Source of the DNA: a virus | IMG/VR virus record: IMGVR_UViG_3300010354_000066 | Location: 1 to 64,000 of that record | Length of the DNA stretch: 64,000 nt | Strand: one strand, 5' to 3' | Shown here: positions 29,001 to 37,301 of the stretch, piece by piece | How positions within the stretch are numbered: position 1 is the first letter of the stretch | Layout of the letters: each line of letters begins with the position of its first letter | Notes under the pieces: model-generated | Told to the model about the DNA's origin: nothing | What the model saw: only the letters and a program-made list of their open reading frames with translations | The model's database searches: none | Position numbers and translations under genes: made by a program

Positions 29001-32000
29001 GGTGAAAAAGAATTAATTAAAATAAAGAATATTTTCGATCATGCAAATGGTTTAGCTAGATTAGAGCACTCTACCGGTGTTATAGGTTTCCTAGGAATTA
29101 AAAATATCATATCAGCTTTAGCTGGAGTTAAGTATGTATTACCTCTTAACTATAGAGTAGATACAATACCCAACTATCCACATGTTTATTCTGTTCAGTT
29201 AAGTTTTGTTGACTTTGATATATTCCAGCAAAAAAGAGAGAAGATATCATCAGACCAACAAACAAAATTAATAGAACATTTTGGAACAAAAAGAAATCCA
29301 TTCTTAAGAATTAAGCAGATGTGGGGATCTTTCAATGCGTATCCAGATCTTCCTTTGTCCATAAAAGACAAGGACGGGGGCGTTGTAGGTAATCTAGATC
29401 CAGACTTCTATTTTAGAAGTTTCTCAATGTTTGATTCTGATATTATTAACAATACAAAAATACAATTAGATCTAACTGAAAAGTTTGAATTTGATAATTC
29501 AGATGACTGGGCATTGGGGACATCTGATAACTTAGAGAGAAAAATACAATCAGTTAGAAATACAATATTAGATTTTATTACAAGATATTCCTATACAAAC
29601 GCTAATAACCAAGATGCCCGAGAGCAAAGGGCACTTACTAATGAGCAGTTAATAAACGAAATGATTGACTATGTTCAGAGTACTGGAATTAGTGTCCACA
29701 ATTTTGTAAGCATATTTCAGGATGTTGTTTCTGCAAATACAGAAGGGCAGTCATCAGTAAGGAAACAAGCCCTGTTGACTGATTTTATCTTTTTATCAGC
29801 CTCTTCAAGTGAAGATTTGCAAATATTTGAAGACGTAAACGGCGCTCCATATTTAGTGGGAAACGTTGGTGTAACAAATACATCTACAGAAGATCTAATA
29901 AAATATATTTTAGCTAATTCTCATTTAGAAAATGAAACCCAAGTTAGCTTTGATCCTGATGAAGTAGAGTTTCATAAAGTAATAACAATAATTCCCGGAA
30001 TGGATCCAGAAGAACAAAATCCAAATGAAATCCCAGCCTTTATGCAGACTGCACTTGGAACTCATTTTGGATATATCAATAAAGAAAATGGAAGATTTTA
30101 TCTAACAATAGATGGATCCAATGTAACTATAGAAAATGATGAGAATAGTTCTAGTGGAACAAAAATAAAGTTACAGTCTAATTTCGTAGAAGATACACAA
30201 ACCCCAGATAGAGGATGCACAAACTCTCTAACAGGAGTAGCTGGAGTTAGTTCACTGAATCAATATCAACAAGCATATAGCGGTGACTTTAACGGCCATA
30301 TGGAGAAAATGTTAAATGATATTCAGTATCGCGACATCTCCGGAAGAATGCTTAGAGCCTTTCCAACTTACATGCTGTGGTTAATAGATGAAGGTGGAAT
30401 GTTTGCAGGTGTTAAATTATTTGATAATTTCTACGGACTACAATCTATTGTTGATTTTTCTGTTGTAAGTTCTGAAGATCTTTTGGGTGACACTCTTATT
30501 TTAAGAATGTCAAATATGTACTCTAAGTTAACAACTCGGCCATCCACAGAAATATTTAATGCAAATAATGACGAATTCAGCAATGATCCTTTGAATCTAA
30601 CCGATGGCATAAGTGCAATACTTGATAGAACATTAAATGTCGCTAGAAATATTATTTCTGGAATGAGAAATAACTATGTTGTTGATATCAACAATATAAG
30701 ACTCAAGCCAGGAGTTAGAGTTCACTTAAGATGTGGATATGGAGCAAATCCAAATTCTTTGCAAACCGTTTTCAATGGAGTGATAACAAATGTTGAGCAG
30801 GGAGAGATTGTAACAATCACTGCTCAATCAGATGCAATTGAGCTAGGCGCTGTAGTTAACTCAACTAATAAAAAGGGAGATACTGGAAAAATAGATGGTG
30901 GAGTAGATACTGGAATGTATCTATCGGAGCCACGAGATCTTATGGTTAGACTTCTTAGCATGGGTGCCAGTAGATTTAAGGAAGCCTATGCAAGAGCAAC
31001 TAACGGAACCGTATTTTCTGAAAATAGATTTGGTATTAGACACTTCGGCACAATGTTGTATGAGCCACTTAATGATATAGAAAGAGCTCGTGCAGATGGA
31101 ATTAGACAAACAGTTGCCGGAGTTTATAATAATCTTTCTGAACTAAATATTGGAGGAGCAGCTAACTCCGCAGCATTTAGAATTTCTAATGTTTTCAGTA
31201 GAGATCCCGTTAGTGGACTATTCGGCAATGGTAGCTTAATGACTAGTATGGGTCAACTAATCTCTAACTATTGCTCTGATGTAGACCTAGAATTATTTAA
31301 GAGAAATATTTATCCAGGAAATGGAACGGGCTTTGCTCAATTCCTTGGAGGAGACCTTGATGATGGTTGGTCTACAGCTTCTTCATTTTCACAGGATTCA
31401 ACTGATAGTCTTAGACTTGCTGGCCAAAGATATATTGAATCCGCTACAGATAGATCTTGGAACCGCTTAATAGTAGAAGCAGAACTTGGTTCAACCGCAT
31501 CTACTCAAACAATAGAAAACTTAGTAGAAGACAATAAGTTAGTTTCCGCTGAAGGTAGAGCTGGATTGGTCGCAGGTGTCCTTAAAGGTGCTGCAACAAT
31601 AGGCCTTGCAGCACTAAATCCAGTAGCTGGCGCAGTAGCTGGTGCAGGACTATTTGGTCTTCTAAGGGGGCGTGGTGGAAACAACTTATTTAGAACTATG
31701 GGAATTATATCGCCCAACGCTGACGATGATTTGCAGGGATTTGATGAGGTATCCTTTAGGGCTCAAACATACATGAGAACTGTTTGGGATTTATTCCAAA
31801 CCTGTGCACGTCTACTTCCAAACTACATAGTTGCAGTTAGACCATTTGAAGATAGATCAACAATTTTCTACGGAAAACCACATTGGCTATATACTTCTGG
31901 TGTAGTTCCAGTAACAACGGGTTTCCCAAGTGACGAAAAAGCGGCTCAGCTAAATCTTCCTGGATATCCAAAGATAGTTCAGCCAAATAATGATATAGAA

Positions 32001-35000
32001 AATATTATTAATCAAGTAAGTTCACAAACCAACTCTTTAGCAGATTATGAGGCCTTTAAGAGATCAACTGAACTTTCAGATGTTATATCTGATTTGGTGC
32101 AAGATCAGGTTAATTCCAGAGGAATATATGCCCCAACTGCATCTGTTAATGGTAGATTGATTAACTTTAATTCTAATTTGGCATCTTCTTATTCGGAAAG
32201 AAATGAGAATGGAGTTTATAACGTAGTTTGTAAATTACCAGTAAATGTTGGAAAAGTTAGAATGGGATTTCACTTACCCGTAGGAGATCCAACTAAAACA
32301 TTTGCAGACAGAGGAAACGACAATGCTCAGGGTCATGCTCAAATAGACAACCTTCCAATAAGATTTAGATACCCATTTTATACTGTTAATGAAAATGTAA
32401 TACTCAATAAGTACTCAACAGAGATTCGAGATGGTGGATTATTAGAAGGTACGTATACAGATCTTCGAGCAGAAGGACAAAGATATCCAGTTTCTCTTAA
32501 GGTAGGCTCAGTTGAAATAGCTAGCGATGATTTAATAGATAGATATGTAGAAGATGGAGATACTGTAAAAACAGGTGTATCGGGAGGGCTGGAGTTTACA
32601 AAGGGCATTCTTGCATTGATGCAAGAGGAAATTAATTTTATAAAAGAAAACTCCATAACGATTATACCATCTTCTGAAATTACCTATGAATTAGATAGAC
32701 CTTTAGGTCTAGCTAGTTTAACAGATCAATTAAATCTTGGTGAACAAAGTTTATTTGGAGAAATAAACATAGTAAGAATGCCACTACCATCAGTATCAAT
32801 ATTTGCTAGTGGTGGAGAAAATGATATTGGAGCGATAACAGTAACAACGATAGACGCTGCTGAAAATGCAGATGATTATTCTTTTGAATATGAATTAAAT
32901 GAGCAGATATCGTATCAAGAATGGGGTTCTCCTAAGGGTCTATTGGAAGAGCAGTTTTATATTGCTATGAAATGGCCATATAAACCAGGTTCTTCTGATA
33001 AATTAATACAAGGAGAATCTCTAGAAAAGTTTAAGGAACAGTATGGTTTTGTAAACCTCTATGGTACTGCGGAAGACTATAAAAATAGAAAAGTTTTAGT
33101 ATTTAGCCCATTAACTCAAAGGGCAGTTGTATGCGCACCAGCATACTTTATGTGGGGTGAAGATTCAGATGAAGACGTTGCTGCTGTGGTCTCTCCCGAT
33201 GCCGCCTGGTACTTAGGCTCACTTGTCTCTAGTTTAGTAGATAAAGTTCCTGATGAATTAAAAAATAATTTACCAAATTGGGCTAGTATCGGATCAACTG
33301 AATCAGAAGACGTTTCTATAAATTTTAAACATTCTGGCGGCGATTCTAGAAATCCACTATATACATTAGAAGAGTCTAGTGGAATTGCAATTCAACCAAG
33401 GCTAGTAGATTGCTTCTTTGCGTTTGTTCCGGATGATGTTCCAGTTGGAGTAGTATCTTCTGAATTAGCGCCAGTAAAGAGATTTTTAGTTGGCGATGAT
33501 AAAGCTGTTAATGAAGAGTATATTATTGGATTTGGAAACTACACGGCAACAAATGGAGAAACTCTAACTGCTCAAAGAAAACAGCTAACAGGTTCAGCTG
33601 ATAGTTTAGAAAGACAATTAGCAGAATCAAGTGGAATATTTGCAGAGTGGTCAGCATCTAATGCAAGTATTTCCGATATTGATTATACATATGGTGGAAA
33701 TGTTCTTAAGAGCGGTGATGACCTGGGATATTTTGAAGCCATATTAGATATTACAAAAATATCTAATGATACAGATGTTTTAAGTAGAAGTACTTTGTAT
33801 GACAGATTAGATGGCGAACTATATACAACTGGAGACGACGATACTGGTTCTGGAAGAGTTGGATTTGCTCCAGTTTATTCCATGATGGATTCTGTTAGTG
33901 TTGAGGCGCGATCATTCTATGATGAAAATTTTGATCCAAACGTATCTGTTATAGCCGGAAACGGCAGAACTCTATCACAGGCTAATGATATATGGGATCA
34001 ATTTAGATTTGGTTACCACACATACGAAAGTGTAAAAAATATATTTGCAAAAACATATGGTTTAGATCCTGACGACACTACAGAGTTCCCTGAAGAATTC
34101 AAGAGAATTTTAGATAAAACTAATTCAAAAATATTTTCTAATTTTTCAGATAATACTGTAGATGTACCTGGATTAGAAAATGTAGGAAATATAGAAAATA
34201 CTGGTGTTGATGAACTAGCAATCTTGTTAGGCGCAGATTTCTTTGCAGACTCTAATAGGCAAGGTACGCAACAAGGAACTTCTCAATTAGAAGCCAGGAA
34301 GCAAACAATAGAATTTATAAGAACAAATTACATTGATGCAACAAGTCAGGGAATAAGCGGAGATGCTGGTGTCATTGAATACTTTAATAATGTTATATCT
34401 AAATCTTTAGATAATATTAGAGTTAACTTTTTTGAAAACCAAATAATAAATAACCTACTGCAGTATTCTATTGAGAATACCGATAATCAGAGTGAGGCAA
34501 TAAAGTTATCGGATCAAATAAAAACACCTAAGCAGTTATTCTTATTAATGGTTGGATTGTTTAGGCAAAAACTTTGGAGCACAGCTTATGGTAGAGCTTG
34601 GTTAGTTCTCAAGCCAGACAGAAAGAAAGGTCCTTTTGGAAACGGTAAGGGCTCAGAAGGCTCTTGGTCATTTAAGCCAGTAGATAAGGTTTTCGAAGCA
34701 TTCATAAGTCCATATTCGCAGTATGCAAAAGGTAGCGAAAAATTCCTACAGCTACTAGTTTCTACCGCTTCAGAGGGTAGCAATTCTTCAACTTGGATAG
34801 GTGGAATAGGTGAAGACGCATCTGACTTCTATCAAAGAAATATAGGACCAATATTTACTGCAATTGGGGATGGTCTTAGTGGACTTCTCGGAATGTTTAA
34901 ATTAAACATGATGCAGATGGGTTACGCTATATCTGAAGTTGGAAACTTTGGAAAACAAGCACATATCTTAAATAAGGTTTTAAATGATTCAATTTATTAT

Positions 35001-37301
35001 TCCTTGGGTAGACCTGGCACTTTATTAAGAGCAGTAGATAATCCATTCACAAGAGAATATGGTGAACCAGTACTAGAAGTACGACAGCCATTTCAGCGAC
35101 TACATTACGTTAGTTCTTTCTCGCATATTATTTCAAATCAAATACAAGAGAATCTAAATAACGTAGCAACTGTAGTTACTGCGGTATCAGATGGAAAGCA
35201 TCCGGTTACAGTCGCTCTTGATAAAGGTGCGCCACCAGAACGTCAAACTGAAATAACTGTTGAAACAGGAATATATTATGACAATATGATTGGTTCTGGA
35301 TTCCTTGGAGTACTGCACCCATTAATGCATCCCCTTGAAACATTTAGAGGAGTGGCAAAAAATGCTCAAGGTACACCAGATGAATTGTCTGCTAGAAGAA
35401 TAGCACTAGCACACCTAAAAGAATCTATTAAAGATATTTATGGTGGCGAACTAATCATCATAGGAAATGCAGATATTAGACCGCATGACCTAGTATATCT
35501 CTCAGACGTCTATGAAAGAATGTATGGACTATTTGAAGTTGAACAGGTTGTTCATCACTTTACTCCGGAAATGGGCTACATAACATCAATTACACCCAAC
35601 GCTTTAGTTACTGTTAATGACCCATCGCGCTGGTTCCTATCTTCATGGTTAAGATCCTGGCTGGGGCTACAAAATATTAGAAATGACACTAGATTCTATA
35701 TAGACAATATTATGGCGTCAAATACTGGAATAAATGTTGGCGGTGATATATCAGTAGACGCCCTATCAGATGCCCTAATGCCACAAATGATGGGTGGAAT
35801 TGAATATACGCATGGATCTACATCTTTAGTTAAAGATATTATGGCTAATCAAACTGCATTAACATTACCACAAAAAGCTCAACAGTTAATTGACGCAAAT
35901 AAGAGTGGTTCAGATACTGGATTTAAGGCAGTTGCTGGTGGATTAATAGTTGGTTCTGGCCTAATAGCAGCTGCAGCAGGCGGAGCAGCCGCAGCAATTG
36001 CACTTCCTATAGTTGGACAGCTAGCTTGGAAGGGCTGGAAATGGATTAGAGATAACGTACTTGATCAGCATGGCTGCTACATACAGTACTTAAATAAGAA
36101 TGGTCAACCAATGGACGCTGGCTTATCATATAATCAAGGTATGGTTGTCGGAAGATATCATTCTAAAGCACTTCTTCCAGGTTTACTTGGAGCCAGAAGC
36201 AAAGTAAAAACTCCAGAAGGAAATATATTCATTAGAAGTGATGATCTATTAAAGAGTCTTGGTTGGCAAGAAGTAGAAATAAAAGATTTAGTTAGACATA
36301 TAGACTATGAAAATGCAATAACACACGCAAGAGTTTTGCAATTAAGCGGTCTTGGTCCAGAAAAAGCAGATCTCCAACCATCACTGTTCAGGGTAATCGT
36401 AAAAGTTACCGAATTTATTGACGGTGACACTTTCTGGGTTCAAGATATAATTTCTGGATCTACATTTAAGGTTAGATTTGATGGAATAAATACTGGAGAA
36501 ACTAATACAATTAGAGTTGGCGGCATTCCAAATGAACCAGGTAATGAAGATAATCAAACGCAGCTTACTTCAATAAGTACTCCTGGTGGAAGGGCAAAAC
36601 TCTATACAGAAGAAAAGCTTAAGAACAGAATATTTGTTCTTAGAACAAAAATAAGTAACTCAGCAACTGATGATGTTATATTTGAACAACAATTTGAACC
36701 TGGTGCAAATGAAAATACAGTGGCAAATTACGCCAAAGACGTCACCGCATCAGAAAGAGTTTTGGGCACAATTTGGTATTACCAGCCTGAATCAGTTGTT
36801 CAACAGGCCGAACAATTTGTTCAGTCTTGTTTTATAAAGAATAAAGGAAAAAATGTAGGCGATCCACAAAGCCTGGATAATTTGATTATTAAAGAATTTT
36901 TTAAACAAATTTATGAAGATTCCCCATTATATATACATAGAAATAGGATATTAGGAGCAATTGACTCATTTAGCCGAGTTGCATATGAAACAGCCCAATA
37001 CCAACCACCTAATTTCTTGAAAGAAAATTCTGAAGAAAATTATGGATATAATGTTAATAATGTTGAATTGGTGTACGACGCGCTAGTTCAGTTCTATATT
37101 TTAGATAAAATTTACCAAAAAACAAGTGAATGGCCTACTATATTCTGGGATGAATATTATGAAGATGGATATCCAGTTACATTAAACTGGGAACTAGTAT
37201 CGAATAATTTAGCTCAAGTATACGCTAAGCAAGTGCAGATAGAGTCTGAGTCTGTTATTTCTGCAGAAGAATCAGCCCTTATGCCAAGGAGAGTGATCTA
37301 G
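26046..37301 (+). CDS. Giant baseplate/hub protein with nuclease-like domain
   Basis: A 3,751-residue protein, the largest in the window. From N to C: a helical region (1-400); two related beta modules (about 417-480, with FNAGYKETTVSLRLFFPNYE, and about 925-990, with FIGGKDTYINISLTVFG); a hub-type beta domain (about 1556-1602, KPGVRVHLRCGYG then FNGVITNVEQGE) like gp27/D-family baseplate hubs; an Ala/Gly-rich hydrophobic stretch (about 1840-1877); long beta and helical parts; a second hub-like piece (about 3140-3186, DIRPHDLVYLSDVYERM then VEQVVHHFTPEMGY); a second hydrophobic stretch (about 3295-3330); and a staphylococcal-nuclease-like domain (about 3449-3580). It overlaps the lysin gene by 1 nt. 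Fusing hub, membrane-like and nuclease parts in one chain suggests a protein at the tail tip acting during DNA entry. The whole-protein role is inferred. Confidence 0.6.
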   Translation: MAINSIARQALTYIAESDLDYTTLSAYLSDQSVSTSSLSAFLQFGDNVDLSTPDITGSQLINLDFNDKYSLALYKKSVSIFISGTAINTSLVLDEYLSVISARFGVLQNPGLSTEADIINHFVTNYAYTDADEKVTKFLASKILERITIWYETSIDVGINDEMLEQLLAFEERLVSEETVEDEKNYEEDEAIYQVQRFFSLIYFGANDGTEVDPMEEFFQKTRKDEITEKNVRATSRVFGIDIKNLLNTSEEETLARSIYSRLESTGLIYLASYAYEIGEFAKKRLQNIATVKKSANDFIDPSVDTPWLQQLSQVVYSLQQDPISFSIINHYFPSLLTFVFDAIAVVGDYSNNGKGGGQEDTLNNMADAILSLEKAFGVSQSGKPIFTLAGTEKFYTTSERIKKALQDFPFRANIPPRKPDIFHLRLGAANFYVPPVSVSVNSAFKTGSLTGGAIRQRNTPKFNAGYKETTVSLRLFFPNYEEIWGLSIDDASSLDLNENFTIDFKNGGDSEDKIDKFLSSLRGLVAAFKYSPILPIKNQYINSVHGITAVALSAMSISTIPSYPFALVVDLELYSYNHKPFLPMIKDFNQAIHWGKYRQYMGKAAGEMHRYVSEAFLLKTSDDKATNQADTYEVSPYGAMPVDTTDEDGILAENLEYVNTYDNDVLSTNIVTQWKDGSNLTLFVPAETQTKIFLPDSTSFRSEQEKILNETSSGLWDRILENFGIDRTSLTPLIKDINDISSLSLESTYPLSTKKFVRQAIDIMTAGTSTDDFREKVYAYKVESFISENITRIDSEQASWLRNYPGENASPSLHFNQYPTIGSESYYRNNEIVKNPEGDNASLNYIKYSIYNESSASGSIVDELVNQEVLRQQKSTGITEVDQDKIRQQITDAFQVNLYERFFKDGFVKNLMEAVRLREGDYHFNEWEVPMTRVDLNPKEAIVNGVSVTMGNNLAKLQVQMQDEPTYQFIGGKDTYINISLTVFGEKELIKIKNIFDHANGLARLEHSTGVIGFLGIKNIISALAGVKYVLPLNYRVDTIPNYPHVYSVQLSFVDFDIFQQKREKISSDQQTKLIEHFGTKRNPFLRIKQMWGSFNAYPDLPLSIKDKDGGVVGNLDPDFYFRSFSMFDSDIINNTKIQLDLTEKFEFDNSDDWALGTSDNLERKIQSVRNTILDFITRYSYTNANNQDAREQRALTNEQLINEMIDYVQSTGISVHNFVSIFQDVVSANTEGQSSVRKQALLTDFIFLSASSSEDLQIFEDVNGAPYLVGNVGVTNTSTEDLIKYILANSHLENETQVSFDPDEVEFHKVITIIPGMDPEEQNPNEIPAFMQTALGTHFGYINKENGRFYLTIDGSNVTIENDENSSSGTKIKLQSNFVEDTQTPDRGCTNSLTGVAGVSSLNQYQQAYSGDFNGHMEKMLNDIQYRDISGRMLRAFPTYMLWLIDEGGMFAGVKLFDNFYGLQSIVDFSVVSSEDLLGDTLILRMSNMYSKLTTRPSTEIFNANNDEFSNDPLNLTDGISAILDRTLNVARNIISGMRNNYVVDINNIRLKPGVRVHLRCGYGANPNSLQTVFNGVITNVEQGEIVTITAQSDAIELGAVVNSTNKKGDTGKIDGGVDTGMYLSEPRDLMVRLLSMGASRFKEAYARATNGTVFSENRFGIRHFGTMLYEPLNDIERARADGIRQTVAGVYNNLSELNIGGAANSAAFRISNVFSRDPVSGLFGNGSLMTSMGQLISNYCSDVDLELFKRNIYPGNGTGFAQFLGGDLDDGWSTASSFSQDSTDSLRLAGQRYIESATDRSWNRLIVEAELGSTASTQTIENLVEDNKLVSAEGRAGLVAGVLKGAATIGLAALNPVAGAVAGAGLFGLLRGRGGNNLFRTMGIISPNADDDLQGFDEVSFRAQTYMRTVWDLFQTCARLLPNYIVAVRPFEDRSTIFYGKPHWLYTSGVVPVTTGFPSDEKAAQLNLPGYPKIVQPNNDIENIINQVSSQTNSLADYEAFKRSTELSDVISDLVQDQVNSRGIYAPTASVNGRLINFNSNLASSYSERNENGVYNVVCKLPVNVGKVRMGFHLPVGDPTKTFADRGNDNAQGHAQIDNLPIRFRYPFYTVNENVILNKYSTEIRDGGLLEGTYTDLRAEGQRYPVSLKVGSVEIASDDLIDRYVEDGDTVKTGVSGGLEFTKGILALMQEEINFIKENSITIIPSSEITYELDRPLGLASLTDQLNLGEQSLFGEINIVRMPLPSVSIFASGGENDIGAITVTTIDAAENADDYSFEYELNEQISYQEWGSPKGLLEEQFYIAMKWPYKPGSSDKLIQGESLEKFKEQYGFVNLYGTAEDYKNRKVLVFSPLTQRAVVCAPAYFMWGEDSDEDVAAVVSPDAAWYLGSLVSSLVDKVPDELKNNLPNWASIGSTESEDVSINFKHSGGDSRNPLYTLEESSGIAIQPRLVDCFFAFVPDDVPVGVVSSELAPVKRFLVGDDKAVNEEYIIGFGNYTATNGETLTAQRKQLTGSADSLERQLAESSGIFAEWSASNASISDIDYTYGGNVLKSGDDLGYFEAILDITKISNDTDVLSRSTLYDRLDGELYTTGDDDTGSGRVGFAPVYSMMDSVSVEARSFYDENFDPNVSVIAGNGRTLSQANDIWDQFRFGYHTYESVKNIFAKTYGLDPDDTTEFPEEFKRILDKTNSKIFSNFSDNTVDVPGLENVGNIENTGVDELAILLGADFFADSNRQGTQQGTSQLEARKQTIEFIRTNYIDATSQGISGDAGVIEYFNNVISKSLDNIRVNFFENQIINNLLQYSIENTDNQSEAIKLSDQIKTPKQLFLLMVGLFRQKLWSTAYGRAWLVLKPDRKKGPFGNGKGSEGSWSFKPVDKVFEAFISPYSQYAKGSEKFLQLLVSTASEGSNSSTWIGGIGEDASDFYQRNIGPIFTAIGDGLSGLLGMFKLNMMQMGYAISEVGNFGKQAHILNKVLNDSIYYSLGRPGTLLRAVDNPFTREYGEPVLEVRQPFQRLHYVSSFSHIISNQIQENLNNVATVVTAVSDGKHPVTVALDKGAPPERQTEITVETGIYYDNMIGSGFLGVLHPLMHPLETFRGVAKNAQGTPDELSARRIALAHLKESIKDIYGGELIIIGNADIRPHDLVYLSDVYERMYGLFEVEQVVHHFTPEMGYITSITPNALVTVNDPSRWFLSSWLRSWLGLQNIRNDTRFYIDNIMASNTGINVGGDISVDALSDALMPQMMGGIEYTHGSTSLVKDIMANQTALTLPQKAQQLIDANKSGSDTGFKAVAGGLIVGSGLIAAAAGGAAAAIALPIVGQLAWKGWKWIRDNVLDQHGCYIQYLNKNGQPMDAGLSYNQGMVVGRYHSKALLPGLLGARSKVKTPEGNIFIRSDDLLKSLGWQEVEIKDLVRHIDYENAITHARVLQLSGLGPEKADLQPSLFRVIVKVTEFIDGDTFWVQDIISGSTFKVRFDGINTGETNTIRVGGIPNEPGNEDNQTQLTSISTPGGRAKLYTEEKLKNRIFVLRTKISNSATDDVIFEQQFEPGANENTVANYAKDVTASERVLGTIWYYQPESVVQQAEQFVQSCFIKNKGKNVGDPQSLDNLIIKEFFKQIYEDSPLYIHRNRILGAIDSFSRVAYETAQYQPPNFLKENSEENYGYNVNNVELVYDALVQFYILDKIYQKTSEWPTIFWDEYYEDGYPVTLNWELVSNNLAQVYAKQVQIESESVISAEESALMPRRVI
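36390..36790 (+). other. Staphylococcal-nuclease-like domain inside the hub giant
   Basis: Residues about 3449-3580. The run FIDGDTFWV matches the SNase DGDT loop (D3459, D3461, T3462); VRFDGINTGE gives Arg 3477 (R35 in Staphylococcus nuclease), Asn 3482 (replacing D40), Thr 3483 (T41) and Glu 3485 (E43, general base); GGRAKLYTEEKLKNRIFVL matches the following helix and strand; and Arg 3571 before VLGTIWY fits R87. Three key catalytic residues and one calcium ligand (D21) are kept; the other (D40) is Asn. Compare residue spacing: R35 to D40 is 5 in both. Real homology is likely; activity with the D40N change needs a test. Confidence 0.75.

Noticed and set aside
31345-31380. GGDLDDGW in the hub giant as a polymerase-type motif
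   Set aside because: Single short match in a low-information stretch, with no RxPT partner nearby.
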